Assembly (NCBI RefSeq): GCF_002024165.1
Contig: NZ_MWQN01000001.1
Coordinates: 4,629,501 to 4,693,500 of the forward strand
Origin: Embleya scabrispora
GTDB lineage: Bacteria; Actinomycetota; Actinomycetes; Streptomycetales; Streptomycetaceae
Direction: 5' to 3'
DNA: 64,000 nt
Shown: positions 16,431-25,157 of the stretch, in pieces
Position numbering within the stretch: the stretch's first letter is position 1
How the letters are laid out: each line of letters opens with the position of its first letter
Notes under the pieces: model-generated
The model's database searches: none
Told to the model about the DNA's origin: nothing
The model's input: the letters and a program-made list of their open reading frames with translations, nothing else
Program-made: the position numbers and the translations under genes

Positions 16431-18335
16431 TCAGCTACCACTTGAGAAGTCGTCCCCGAGCTGGGCCCGGAGCCGCGCGAGCGAGAGGGCCTTCATGCGC
16501 TTGTCCGCAGCGGCGGCAACACCCGGCGTCTTCGCCTTGAGTTGGCCCCTGCGATACAGCCATTCGGCATCCAGCTCACGCCAGTTCATCAACGCCGGGT
16601 CCTCGTACCGGCGGCCCATCCTCGGCGGGCGTGCCGGGGGCGGCGGGTCGACATCGGGGATGGGCTTGTGCATGCTGTGCCGCTCGCTGTAAGCCAGCGC
16701 CTGAGCGCGCCCGGCGTCGGTGACGACACCGACTTCGTCGATCCACCCGCGGGCGTACAGCGCATCGAGCGCCTGATCACGGGCCCGGCCGTGGATCCCG
16801 ACGGTGCGGTACGGCAGCCTCTCGCCCGACTTGGTGCGCACCAGTTCGCGCGCATCGGGAGTGAGTGGTGGGACCTTCGTCAATGCTGCGCGGCGCGGAA
16901 GATCCTCGGTGCGCACCGACACCGCGAACTCTCCGGCCGGCCTCCTGTTGGACGCCGGGTCGTCGACTGCGTGCGCGGGCGCCGATGGTGTCGCCGTTGG
17001 TGCGGTAGCGGCGTGTGGCGTCGGGGTTGGCCTCGGCTGTGGCGTGATCGCCGCCGGGGGTGACGTTTGAGGTCGTGGTTGTGGCCGCGGCATCGGGGTC
17101 GGGGCCGCCGTCGGGCGGGGCGCCTGTACTGGCGGTCGGGCTGCCGGTGCAGACGGGGGCGCGGGAGGGCGTGGCGTCGGGTCAGCAGGACGCGCGGATG
17201 GACCGCCCCGCCCGGGGCGGCCCGCCGACGGCTTCTCTCGCTCCGGCTTTCGCTTCAGGCCCTTCGCGCCGGTCAGCTCCCTGAGCTTGGTCTGGCTCTC
17301 CGCCACCTTCCGCCGTGCGACCTTGGCAGTGTCCTCGTCGAGCGCCGCCGCTTCCCGCTTGCGCCACTTGCGGACTTGGCGCTCCAGGGCACGCTGGCGT
17401 TGCGTATCGGCATACGTCGCACCGGCCGGGTGCGGCACCGATTCGGGCGGAGTGGAGACGCCCGGCAGGTAGGCGGCGATCGAGCACCGGCAGTTCGGGT
17501 GCAGCAGGCCGGCGGCGCGGGCTTCGGGGAGGGATCCGGCTACTTTCACCGTGGCCCACTTGCCGTCCTCGGTGGCGTGCTCGACCATCACCGTGCCCGC
17601 CGTCGCGGCACCCGAGCGCCACAGGATCTTGCCCGCCCATTTGTCGCAGCGCGGGCAATGCAGGGGCTGGTCGGACACCATGACCATCGGTACGCGAGCC
17701 GCGCCCAGGCGATCCGAGTGGGCCTCGATCGCCGCCCGGCCTACTGCGGTGCGGAGCGCCATCTCGGCGTACTCGGCCATGCCCCACGCGCGCCCGCGGG
17801 TATCGACGAAGTTCACGATGCCCCGGTCGACGAACGCATCGAGCGCCCGCTGCGTGGCCTGCCTGCGGGTCTCCGCGCCCAGGGCCGGAGCCGCCGCGGC
17901 CTGGGCAATCACGCTGCGGTACACGTCCTGCGTCTGCCGCAGGATCGCGGTCCGCACCGGCGTCAGCGTGTCCAGGACGCTTGCGGCGAGGCGGTCGACG
18001 ACCGGCGCGGTGGGCAGCACCGACGCCACGACCGCAGCCTGCCCGACCGCGACCGCGCTGAGTTCCGCGACGGCCGCCTGCTGCCCGCGGTCGTAGGCCG
18101 TGGACAATGCCTCGCCGACCGTGCCAGCGGTCTCTCCGGCAAGGGCCTCGGCGATGCCCGCGAGTGCGCTGGACAGGTCTCCGAGCGCAGCCAATTTGCT
18201 CTCCGCCCAGTTGGGCAGCGACATGCCGGTCGCCAGGGTGCGCTTGATCGTGTCGATCAACACGTACTCGGCGGCCCGGTACAGGTCGCCGAGCACGCTG
18301 GCCAGGCCCTCGGCCAAGGCGGGGGACACCGGCAT
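16431..18335 (-). CDS. Minor capsid protein 2-like with Pro-rich linker and extra C-terminal domain
   Basis: 634 residues. Residues 1-300 are like the phage minor capsid protein (Phage_min_cap2) family, with the paired motifs CPRC (227-230) and HPNCRC (279-284) that probably bind metal. A Pro/Ala-rich linker of roughly 130 residues (about 370-490) separates this from a separate C-terminal module (about 500-634) containing TKSGERLPYRTVGIHGRARD and RARDQALDALYARGW. The family normally ends near residue 300-350, so this is an unusually long fusion. It lies between portal and scaffold. Confidence 0.82.
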   Translation of the reverse strand: MPVSPALAEGLASVLGDLYRAAEYVLIDTIKRTLATGMSLPNWAESKLAALGDLSSALAGIAEALAGETAGTVGEALSTAYDRGQQAAVAELSAVAVGQAAVVASVLPTAPVVDRLAASVLDTLTPVRTAILRQTQDVYRSVIAQAAAAPALGAETRRQATQRALDAFVDRGIVNFVDTRGRAWGMAEYAEMALRTAVGRAAIEAHSDRLGAARVPMVMVSDQPLHCPRCDKWAGKILWRSGAATAGTVMVEHATEDGKWATVKVAGSLPEARAAGLLHPNCRCSIAAYLPGVSTPPESVPHPAGATYADTQRQRALERQVRKWRKREAAALDEDTAKVARRKVAESQTKLRELTGAKGLKRKPEREKPSAGRPGRGGPSARPADPTPRPPAPPSAPAARPPVQAPRPTAAPTPMPRPQPRPQTSPPAAITPQPRPTPTPHAATAPTATPSAPAHAVDDPASNRRPAGEFAVSVRTEDLPRRAALTKVPPLTPDARELVRTKSGERLPYRTVGIHGRARDQALDALYARGWIDEVGVVTDAGRAQALAYSERHSMHKPIPDVDPPPPARPPRMGRRYEDPALMNWRELDAEWLYRRGQLKAKTPGVAAAADKRMKALSLARLRAQLGDDFSSGS

Positions 18336-18338
18336 GCG

Positions 18339-19904
18339 TCACCCCTCGATCGGATCCGACTCCTGCCCGAAGTCGTCGCCCGGCGGCAGCTCGTCGGCGC
18401 CGAACGCTGTCGGGTCCTCCGTTGCCATGCCGGTCTCGGCCAGGATGCGCGCCACCTCGGCGCTCACCTGCGACGGGTCCCAGTCCGGATGGACGATCTC
18501 GACGAGCGTCTGTGTCGAAGCGGCCTGGGCGCGACGGAGCGCGTCGACCGTGTTCGCCAGTGTCAGCATGTCCTCGCGGATACCGTCCGCGAATGCCACG
18601 GCGGGCGGCTCGGTCGAGACCTTCGCGCCGAAAACTTCGCGGTACGTCGCCAGCCAGTTGCCGAGCGCGTGCGACAGCTCCGGGCGCCACGTGAGGACTT
18701 TGTCCGCCTTGGTCAGGCCAGTCAGCCGCTCCTTGCTGTCGACCTCCGTGGCGGTGATGGCGACCTGGTCACTCGCGCCGAACGTCTGCGTGCTGTACCC
18801 CGCCGACGTCAGGATGCGCTCGACGAGGTCGTCCACCGTGGCCTTGTGCTCGGCCGCGCGGATCGCGAACTGCGTGACCGCCAGGGTGAGTGAATTGCCC
18901 GGCCGCTGGAGGGCGTTGAGGGTTGCGTACACCTCGCGGTCAACGTCGAATCGCGAGCCGCGCCCTGGGCCGTTCGAGTCGAGCATCGATTCGGGGACGT
19001 GGACGCGGCCTTTGGCCAGACGGATGTCACGCATCCAACTGCCGTACGCCTCGTCCAGGTTGTCCATCAGCGACACGACGCCGTCCAGGTCGGAACGCCC
19101 GAGGTGCTCCAGACCGGGCATGCTCCGCCACCTGCGACTCATGCGGTTGGCAACGTACGTCGGCCCGAGCCCTTTGATGTTCGTGGCGATGCGGCCCTCG
19201 GAGTCGACCTCACGGGCCAAACCCGCCAGCGCGGGCATGTCCTCCAGCGGCACGGGCATGCCGAGCTGGTCCCGTGTGCCCTGGTAGAGGCCGTGCATGA
19301 CCCACCCGGGCTCATGCCGTTCCAGGTGCCGCCAGACCTGCCCGTCGTCCTCGGCCATGATCCGCCAGAATGTGACCGCGCGGAGCATGCCCCAGGTGAA
19401 CTCGGGAACGGCGCGGTCGGCGTGGACGGTGTCGATCCACGGCCGGTCCGAGATGTCGGTGTCGTGGACCGTGCGCAGGTAGACGCCGCCGAGCATGGCG
19501 GACACCTCGGCTGCGTTCTTGAGGCGGGCGTGCGCCCGGTCGTCCAGGTACTCCGTGAGCTGGTCCTGGGTGCCACGGTCCGCCGCCGTGATCTTCGGGG
19601 GCTCGGCAAACAGCAGCCGGGCGGACATGGCGCAGATGTCGCCCGCGATCGGCACGTGGATGTGCGAGCGCTCTTCTCCGGCCGGTGTGGGCTGCCCCCA
19701 CCACCAGCGGGACAGGCGGCCGACGAGCCCGCCCGCGTACTGGCCCCGCTTGGGGTCGAATCCGCTGGTGACGCCACCGCCGTACAGGCTGGTCAGCCGG
19801 TCGGGGTCGCCCGCCCACCAGGTGTCCCAGATGTGCATGTCGGTGAGCGCCGGCTTGAGGTATCGCGGCGGCCATGGCATGTTCCCGCCCTCGGGCAGAG
19901 GCAT
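18339..19904 (-). CDS. Phage portal protein
   Basis: 521 residues with an ATGA overlap to the large terminase. Features of SPP1/gp6-type actinophage portals: IHVPIAGDICAMSARLLFAEPP near residue 85, helical centre, SNGPGRGSRFDVDREVY, and a C-terminal acidic part. Forms the dodecameric DNA gate at one head vertex. Start MPLPEGG chosen because of coupling; the longer frame upstream is shadow. Confidence 0.87.
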   Translation of the reverse strand: MPLPEGGNMPWPPRYLKPALTDMHIWDTWWAGDPDRLTSLYGGGVTSGFDPKRGQYAGGLVGRLSRWWWGQPTPAGEERSHIHVPIAGDICAMSARLLFAEPPKITAADRGTQDQLTEYLDDRAHARLKNAAEVSAMLGGVYLRTVHDTDISDRPWIDTVHADRAVPEFTWGMLRAVTFWRIMAEDDGQVWRHLERHEPGWVMHGLYQGTRDQLGMPVPLEDMPALAGLAREVDSEGRIATNIKGLGPTYVANRMSRRWRSMPGLEHLGRSDLDGVVSLMDNLDEAYGSWMRDIRLAKGRVHVPESMLDSNGPGRGSRFDVDREVYATLNALQRPGNSLTLAVTQFAIRAAEHKATVDDLVERILTSAGYSTQTFGASDQVAITATEVDSKERLTGLTKADKVLTWRPELSHALGNWLATYREVFGAKVSTEPPAVAFADGIREDMLTLANTVDALRRAQAASTQTLVEIVHPDWDPSQVSAEVARILAETGMATEDPTAFGADELPPGDDFGQESDPIEG

Positions 19905-21184
19905 CAGGCAGCCACCTCCAGGTGGGTCGGGATGTAGGGGCGCCACAGCGCCTCGGTGGTACGGATGCCGTAGCGGAGCGCGTCGCAGGAGTGGTCGTTC
20001 TCCTTGAGCGGTTCGTCCCGACCGGCCTCCGCCGCCGCGTCGTCCCAGGCGTAGCCCGGGAGTTCGTCGATCAGGCCGACCGCCGACTCGTGCACCACCA
20101 GGCGCCCGGCGGCGAACAGGCTGGACACCGTGCGGATGCCGTCGAGGACGGCGTTGTCGGCCTGGGACACGCCGGTCACGCCGTCCCGGTGGAGTTGCTC
20201 GATGTAGGACGACGCCGACGGGTCGACGATCGTCCACTCGGGCTGCACGCCGAGCACGTTGGACCCGGGATGCGGCACTGCGGCGAGCCATCGCCGCCGG
20301 GCCTGGCTGTACTCGGCGTCCGTGAGCTGGCGCCGGGCGAGCCGCGAGTCGTGCCGGTACTCGGACACGACGTAGAGCCGGCGGTCGACGCCGAGGCCGA
20401 TCAGCACGTCGCTGTAGGGGTTGACGGTGCCGTAGTCGATCGCGTCGCACAGCCACCGGTCGATGCGCGGCAGGTCACGGACGACGTGGCGTTCGACGTC
20501 GAACATGTCGTAGATCGAACCCTCGGACTGCGTCCACTGGCCCTGGATGAACCGCCTGTACCAGAGGCCCACGTACTCGGCCTTGAGCGCCCGGACGTAG
20601 GCCGGGTCCAACGAGGGGTTGTCGTCCAGGGTGAAGTGCCATGACCTCAAATCGAGTTCGCCCTCGCGCTGGAGGAACTCCCGCTTGAGCCAGTGCCCCG
20701 GGTTGTCGGGGTTTGTCGTGGCCAGGAGTCGGGCGCCCGCAATGGACAGGCGCGCGAGCATCTGCCTGAAGAAGTCCTTCGGCAGGAGCGACGCTTCGTC
20801 GATGTACGCGAGGCAGACCGTTGCCCCGCGGATCTTGCCCTCGGACCGCCTGTCGTTCGCCCCGATCAGGTGCACCGTGCGGCCCATGATCACGGCCGTC
20901 GACGCGCCCGGTGTCCACCTGATCAGCCTGGACAGTGGCCCGAACAGGGCCTGGTCGACGAGGGGTTCCATGATGTTGCGGCCGATGGTGTCGAGTGTCC
21001 GGCCGGTGATGATGATCAGGCCCCGGGGCGGGGCCGCCGCCACGGCCGCCAGGAACGCGATCAAGCTCGCGATGGTCTTGCCCGATCGGACCGCGCCGTG
21101 CCAGATGCAGATGCGGGCGTTCGCCTCGACGATGCTCTGGATCTGCCGCGGCGACAACAGCCGCCGGATCTCCTCGGGGAGCAT
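19904..21184 (-). CDS. Terminase large subunit
   Basis: 426 residues. ATPase motor: Walker A GAVRSGKT (30-37), Walker B CLAYIDEA with D129-E130. Nuclease half: DAIDYGTVNPYSD, WTIVDPSASS and a C-terminal NDHSCDALRYG supplying acidic metal ligands, as in Terminase_6/PBSX-type enzymes. It cuts and pumps phage DNA into the head. Coupled to the small subunit (ATGA). Confidence 0.93.
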   Translation of the reverse strand: MLPEEIRRLLSPRQIQSIVEANARICIWHGAVRSGKTIASLIAFLAAVAAAPPRGLIIITGRTLDTIGRNIMEPLVDQALFGPLSRLIRWTPGASTAVIMGRTVHLIGANDRRSEGKIRGATVCLAYIDEASLLPKDFFRQMLARLSIAGARLLATTNPDNPGHWLKREFLQREGELDLRSWHFTLDDNPSLDPAYVRALKAEYVGLWYRRFIQGQWTQSEGSIYDMFDVERHVVRDLPRIDRWLCDAIDYGTVNPYSDVLIGLGVDRRLYVVSEYRHDSRLARRQLTDAEYSQARRRWLAAVPHPGSNVLGVQPEWTIVDPSASSYIEQLHRDGVTGVSQADNAVLDGIRTVSSLFAAGRLVVHESAVGLIDELPGYAWDDAAAEAGRDEPLKENDHSCDALRYGIRTTEALWRPYIPTHLEVAA

Positions 21185-21720
21185 CAGGCCCCCTCGTCTG
21201 TGGCCTCCTGCTGATCGCGGTGGATCGCGGTGAGCCCGGCCATGAGGCTGGTGATGAGGTCGCGGCCGGCCTGCTCGTCGCTGGACCCGGCGTCGGGCGG
21301 GCACAGCTTGAGACTGCGGTCGTAGAGCATGCTCGCCGCAGAGGCGAGGGCCCGCTTGTCGGAGGCGGGCGGTTCGTCGACCGCACGCTCCTCGTAGGTA
21401 TTGTCCTTGCCGCCGAAGCTGAAGACCACGGCCGGCTGGCTCATCTGCTCGCGTATGCGCATCGCGTCCAACAGGCAGAAGTAGGCCTCGCGGGTGCGCA
21501 GTCCCTCCAGGTCGGCCTTGCGAGCGGCGGTCGCCGCCTCGACCTCCGGGCCTCGGGCGAACGTGAACCCGGCATCGGCGACGGTCAGCGAAACCGTGCC
21601 CGAAGACCGGCGGGTCTCCCGGCAAATCTCGTTGCGGGTCATGCCCTGCGCGTGAAGGGCGAGGATGTGCTGCCGTTCCTCGTCGGTGACCGGGACCTGG
21701 CGGACGCCGCGTGGGGTCAC
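21184..21720 (-). CDS. Terminase small subunit (HTH)
   Basis: 178 residues. The N-terminal helix-turn-helix (DEERQHILALHAQGMTRNEI..TRRSSGTVSLTV, residues about 12-52) should bind the packaging site, with a helical oligomerisation part behind. Directly upstream of the large terminase. Confidence 0.75.
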   Translation of the reverse strand: MTPRGVRQVPVTDEERQHILALHAQGMTRNEICRETRRSSGTVSLTVADAGFTFARGPEVEAATAARKADLEGLRTREAYFCLLDAMRIREQMSQPAVVFSFGGKDNTYEERAVDEPPASDKRALASAASMLYDRSLKLCPPDAGSSDEQAGRDLITSLMAGLTAIHRDQQEATDEGA

Positions 21721-21730
21721 GATGCACCTC

Positions 21731-22012
21731 CTACCGGATGGTCAGCGTGCCGGACCGCAGGATCACGGTTTCCGGGTCGGCTGCGACGCGGACGTGGACG
21801 CTGTACCGGCCGGGCGTGAGGTCGACGCCGCCCGGGCCAACAAGTAGCTGCGCGCCGCCCGTGGTCAGTTCGGCCGGGTGCCATGTCGGCAAGTCCGGCA
21901 GGGGCAGCCCGAGGGCGGTGAACGCCAGGTCGATCGCGGTCGGTGACTCGCCCGCGGCGGAGGTGACAGGCACCTCGACGTACTGGGTGGAGTCGTCGTA
22001 CAGCACAGCCAC
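21731..22012 (-). CDS. Small hypothetical protein before terminase
   Basis: 93 residues from GTG 22,012, preceded by GGGAG. Beta-rich with a closing 'GRYSVHVRVAADPETVILRSGTLTIR' Ig-like strand pattern. Similar proteins accompany fibre genes in actinophages. Function not known. Confidence 0.6.
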   Translation of the reverse strand: MAVLYDDSTQYVEVPVTSAAGESPTAIDLAFTALGLPLPDLPTWHPAELTTGGAQLLVGPGGVDLTPGRYSVHVRVAADPETVILRSGTLTIR

Positions 22013-22022
22013 GGCGGTCTCC

Positions 22023-23057
22023 CTACGTCGTCGGCGGCCCGGCGGCCCAGGTCGTGCGTGGCGGGCCGACGCGGATGTGGTGCGGCCCCGGTGGCGTGCC
22101 GGTGGCGCCGACTGCGGCATCGACGAGGCCGATGGTGTCGACGATCGTGGCGGTCAGGACGCGGTCGAGGGTGGCGGTCACCGTGTCGGTGAGGCCCAGT
22201 AGTTCGCCTGCCGAGCGGGCGCCGTCGAGCGTTGCCGCAGGGGCGTCGGTGAGCCCGAGGAGGTCACCCGGCCCGCGGGCCCCCGCCTGCGTGGCGTCGA
22301 CCGCGTCCGTGAGCCCGAGCGGGTCGATGATGTCGCGCGGCCGATCGAGTCCGGCGGTGGCCTGGTCGGTCAGCCCGAGGGGATCGACCGCTGCCCTGTC
22401 GGCGTTGATCACCGCGTTGGCCTGGTCAATGAGCCCCAGTGGATCGGCGGGGCCGCGGTCGAGGGCCTGCGTCGCTGCGGCCAGGTCGGTGAGGCCGAGC
22501 GGTTCGCCGGGCGAAGCTGTGTAGTCCGTGCCGCCGGGGTTGACGTCGGCGATCGTTGCGTCGCCCCAGTAGCAGCCACCGTTGAATGTGGAGGCGGGCG
22601 CGGCAATTGCGCCGGCCTCGTCGAAGCGGCCGTTGCCGACGGGCGCGGTGGTAACGGCGCTCGCCGCAGGGGCGGTGATGATGCCGTTGCTGATGCCGCT
22701 GGCGCCGGGGCCGCTGGCGAAGTACCCGCCGGTGCCGGCGTACCTGTCGGTGTGCCGAATGACGATGACGTACCTGGTGCCCGCCGACAGTTGCACAGGA
22801 GCGGCGAGCGTGGCGGTATGCCAGCCGGTGCCGCTCAAGGTGAACGTGACGGCGGTGCCGGTGACCTGGGTTGCGGTGGTGACGTTGTAGATGGCCCCAC
22901 TGACAGGGCCGAGTTCGCTGAGTGTTGCGCGCCAGAAGTGGAGCGCGGTGACCCACCCGGTAGCGCTGAGGATGATTTCGGTGCCGAGGTTGATCGGGTT
23001 GGTGGCCTCGTCGGTCGGGCTGCCGTTGGTGGCGGGCCAGAGGCGGTACGTGGCCAC
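22023..23057 (-). CDS. DUF4082-domain protein with seven 20-residue repeats (fibre-like)
   Basis: 344 residues. Residues about 10-165 form a DUF4082 jelly-roll-like domain (ALHFWRATLSELGPVSGAIY; GTRYVIVIRHTDRYAG). Residues about 183-320 consist of seven imperfect repeats of about 20 residues around D/E-P-L-G-L-T-D. It closes with a Pro-rich end. GTG start after GAGGAGG. It would suit an extended fibre or head decoration that binds glycans. Its place upstream of the terminase, away from other tail genes, is unusual. Confidence 0.72.
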   Translation of the reverse strand: MATYRLWPATNGSPTDEATNPINLGTEIILSATGWVTALHFWRATLSELGPVSGAIYNVTTATQVTGTAVTFTLSGTGWHTATLAAPVQLSAGTRYVIVIRHTDRYAGTGGYFASGPGASGISNGIITAPAASAVTTAPVGNGRFDEAGAIAAPASTFNGGCYWGDATIADVNPGGTDYTASPGEPLGLTDLAAATQALDRGPADPLGLIDQANAVINADRAAVDPLGLTDQATAGLDRPRDIIDPLGLTDAVDATQAGARGPGDLLGLTDAPAATLDGARSAGELLGLTDTVTATLDRVLTATIVDTIGLVDAAVGATGTPPGPHHIRVGPPRTTWAAGPPTT

Positions 23058-23070
23058 TGTGGCCTCCTCG

Positions 23071-23583
23071 TCAGGCGCCGAGCAGGTCGTGGCTCCAGGT
23101 CACAGTGAGCGTGTCGCCGGAGCCCTTCGACCCGATGCCGGTGAGGAGCGCGCGGGCGATGGTTGCTGCGGCGAGGCTGGTGGCATCGGTCAAGGTCTCG
23201 TTGACGAGGACCACCTCGGTGATCGGGCTCGCGGTGGTGGCCTTGCCTGCGGCCCACACGGCGCGCCAGGTGATGCGGCGGGACGCGGTGGCGAGGGACG
23301 ACTGCGGGTAAGTCGCGGCGATGGCCTGGTGGGAGTCGGTCAGGTAGGTGGCGAGCGCGGCGCCGCCGCCGGTTTTGGCCGGGGTGGTCGAGCCGGTGCC
23401 GAGCTTCATGCCGGTGACCTGGGCGGGCGGGCTGGAGATGGCTGCCGCGCGCTCCATGTAGTACTGGTCGCCGACCTGGGTCACCAGGTTCGTGGTCTCG
23501 CAGCGGCCGATGATCCGGCCGGCCGGGTCGACGAGTTCGGCGATGACGAGGCTGTGGATACGGACGAGGGATCGGGGGTCCAT
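23071..23583 (-). CDS. Phage structural (minor tail-type) protein
   Basis: 170 residues, beta-rich. 'CETTNLVTQVGDQYYMERAA' and 'MKLGTGSTTPAKTGGGAAL' are typical of small tail proteins found next to fibres in many prophages. It immediately precedes the repeat-containing fibre-like gene and is probably part of the same structure. Confidence 0.65.
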   Translation of the reverse strand: MDPRSLVRIHSLVIAELVDPAGRIIGRCETTNLVTQVGDQYYMERAAAISSPPAQVTGMKLGTGSTTPAKTGGGAALATYLTDSHQAIAATYPQSSLATASRRITWRAVWAAGKATTASPITEVVLVNETLTDATSLAAATIARALLTGIGSKGSGDTLTVTWSHDLLGA

Positions 23584-23608
23584 GGCGCCCTCCTCCGGGC
23601 ATGAGTAA

Positions 23609-23630
23609 GGCCCCGCACGACGGCGGGGCC
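23609..23630 (-). terminator. Hairpin upstream of the structural operon
   Basis: GGCCCCGC (23,609-23,616) / GCGGGGCC (23,623-23,630) with a closing A-T pair and a 6-nt loop; on the minus strand followed by CCTTACTC. It follows the membrane protein gene 23,644-24,213 and would end its transcript. Confidence 0.6.
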
Positions 23631-23643
23631 TCGGGTGGGCCGG

Positions 23644-24213
23644 CTACGGCAGAGCGGGCGTGCCGGGTGACGGCCCGTCCGGGTCGGGGCAGTTCATGCG
23701 GATGGCCGGCCAGCGGTCGGCCGTGAAGTCGCCGCCGGTGTACAACTCCGAGGCACGCCCGTCCTTGAGCCATCGGCCGCTGCAGACGTACACCTTGCTG
23801 GTCTCGGAGCGAACGACGGTGATGTCGACCTTCTCCATGCCTTCGCCGCGGTTGAACAGCTTCGAGTACGAGCGGATCACGTCCTGGGCGCCGGGGATCG
23901 TGGCGTCGGGCACGAGGAGTTCGACGTTGCCCGTCCTGGCCTTGAGGTCCTTGATTAGGACGGTGTAGTGCGGAACGGGGCCGCTCGGATCGGTCAGGTC
24001 GGGTGCGTCGCCGCTGTCGCTGCTGCGAACGACCGCGAAGCCGATGGCGAGCGCCAGGACGACGACCACGAGGACGCCGATCCACACGCCTGTCTGTGCG
24101 CTGCGGCGCGGAGGCGGCGGCGGGGGATGGTAGCCCGGCGGCGGTTGCTGGTAGGGCTGTTGCGGACCCCATTGGCCCGGCTGTCCGGGCTGTTGCGGCG
24201 GCTGGTAGCTCAT
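23644..24213 (-). CDS. Membrane protein with Pro/Gln-rich N terminus
   Basis: 189 residues. Residues 1-36 are Pro/Gln/Tyr-rich (cytoplasmic), 42-64 form a membrane helix (GVWIGVLVVVVLALAIGFAV), and the rest would be outside, with Cys pair C-S-G-R / N-C-P. This design is very common among Streptomyces cell-envelope proteins. It stands isolated between hairpins and could be expressed in the lysogen; that is inference. Confidence 0.7.
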   Translation of the reverse strand: MSYQPPQQPGQPGQWGPQQPYQQPPPGYHPPPPPPRRSAQTGVWIGVLVVVVLALAIGFAVVRSSDSGDAPDLTDPSGPVPHYTVLIKDLKARTGNVELLVPDATIPGAQDVIRSYSKLFNRGEGMEKVDITVVRSETSKVYVCSGRWLKDGRASELYTGGDFTADRWPAIRMNCPDPDGPSPGTPALP

Positions 24214-24305
24214 GATCCCCCCACGGGTCAGGTCCCGGGGAGGCTACGCCCACCAGCCGTCGGAGGGCGGGTGCTTGGCCGAGTCGTAACCGATTGCCGC
24301 CGAGG

Positions 24306-24587
24306 TCAGGTCCGTTCGGGCCAGTGCCAGGTGCCGCCGGCGTGTTCGGTCTCGTCCTGGATGATGTCGCGGTTGAAGAACATCCCGGTTGGGTTCAGGA
24401 CGCACAGGCCGACCGCCCAACATCCGGTGCCGCCGTCGTTGGGGCAGCCGTCGTGCGGTTCGTCGGTGCGGTAGGCGGGAACTTCGGTGACGATGGCCGC
24501 GCGGCACTGTGAGGTGTACTCGCCGCCGGGGGTGCCGTAGCTGACGTAGTGGACGATCCGCCCGACGGTGGGCGCGGGTTCGGTCAT
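24306..24587 (-). CDS. Conserved-type small hypothetical protein
   Basis: 93 residues with 'GRIVHYVSYGTPGGEYTSQCRAA', 'HDGCPNDGGTGCWAVGLCVLNPTGMFF' and 'GGTWHWPE'. The same pattern (HY.S.GTP.GEY...CRAA...V.NP.G.FF....HDE) recurs in actinophage and prophage proteins near the terminase. Function unknown. Bases 24,214-24,305 after it hold no convincing gene. Confidence 0.65.
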   Translation of the reverse strand: MTEPAPTVGRIVHYVSYGTPGGEYTSQCRAAIVTEVPAYRTDEPHDGCPNDGGTGCWAVGLCVLNPTGMFFNRDIIQDETEHAGGTWHWPERT

Positions 24588-24628
24588 GGCGGCCTCCAGC
24601 CACTCGGGGACAGGGGCATCGGATGTGC

Positions 24629-24665
24629 CGAGAGCCCCGGGCCGGTGCGGCTCTCGGGGCTCTCG
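24629..24665 (-). terminator. Strong hairpin separating early and late regions
   Basis: Perfect 11-bp inverted repeat CGAGAGCCCCG (24,629-24,639) / CGGGGCTCTCG (24,655-24,665), with a nested alternative AGAGCC/GGCTCT. It lies downstream of the HTH gene 24,738-24,950 and is a likely end of early transcription, or an antitermination control point. Confidence 0.62.
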
Positions 24666-24737
24666 AAGTGCGTTCGGGCACGACTCGCCTGTGCGGTTAT
24701 CGTGCGCGCTCAGGATGCACGACCGGTGATCACCCGG

Positions 24738-24950
24738 TCAAGCAGGCTGTTTCCGCTGCTCACGCTGCTGCATCGCGGCCCGCAGGTCGCCGACGTAGTA
24801 CAGCGGGTACCGCTCGGTCCCGCCCCAGCGGCGGAGTTGGCCTCGGCGGACCATGCCGCGCAGTGCGGCCGGGCTGAGCCCGGTGATCTCGGCGGCGAGG
24901 TCGGCTCGCATGATGCCTGGCGGGAGCATCGGCCGGGGTTTCGGTCGCAT
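24738..24950 (-). CDS. Small HTH protein, excisionase/MerR-like
   Basis: 70 residues. 'ADLAAEITGLSPAALRGMVRRGQLRRWGG' followed by 'YPLYYVGDLRAAMQQR' is the winged-helix pattern of MerR/Xis-type proteins (residue-type and wing 'RYPLYYVGDL'). These bind DNA to control genes or excision. Its location far from the integrase makes a regulatory role as likely as excision. Confidence 0.62.
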   Translation of the reverse strand: MRPKPRPMLPPGIMRADLAAEITGLSPAALRGMVRRGQLRRWGGTERYPLYYVGDLRAAMQQREQRKQPA

Positions 24951-25004
24951 CCTCCGATGATCGCACCGGGCCGGGCTACGGGCGCCATTCCTCGCGGTCG
25001 TCGG

Positions 25005-25157
25005 TCACGCTCCACCTCCGGCGAGCACTCGTGCCGCCACGACGACGGTGACGATCGGCGTGCTGATCATGGCGCTGAGGATGACGCTCTCCCGGTAGGC
25101 GGGGTCAGACCACCAGTCGCGCAGCGTGTCGGTGATGCGGTGCGCGAGCCAGGTCAT
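25005..25157 (-). CDS. Very small membrane protein
   Basis: 50 residues: an amphipathic start (MTWLAHRITDTLRDWW) followed by one membrane helix (AMISTPIVTVVVAARVLAGG). Coupled to the upstream gene by ATGA. Such small proteins accompany plasmid transfer (Spd-like) or phage early regions. Role unknown. Confidence 0.5.
   Translation of the reverse strand: MTWLAHRITDTLRDWWSDPAYRESVILSAMISTPIVTVVVAARVLAGGGA

Noticed and set aside
16431-18893. Plus-strand frames over the minor capsid gene
   Set aside because: Antisense shadows of a gene with clear capsid motifs.
24244-24305. Short frame ending DSAKHPPSDGWWA
   Set aside because: No plausible start of its own; may be a frameshifted tail of the gene at 24,306 but cannot be supported.
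24710-25015. Longer starts for the small HTH protein
   Set aside because: These are other frames, or extensions without a ribosome site; the 70-residue form has the complete HTH.
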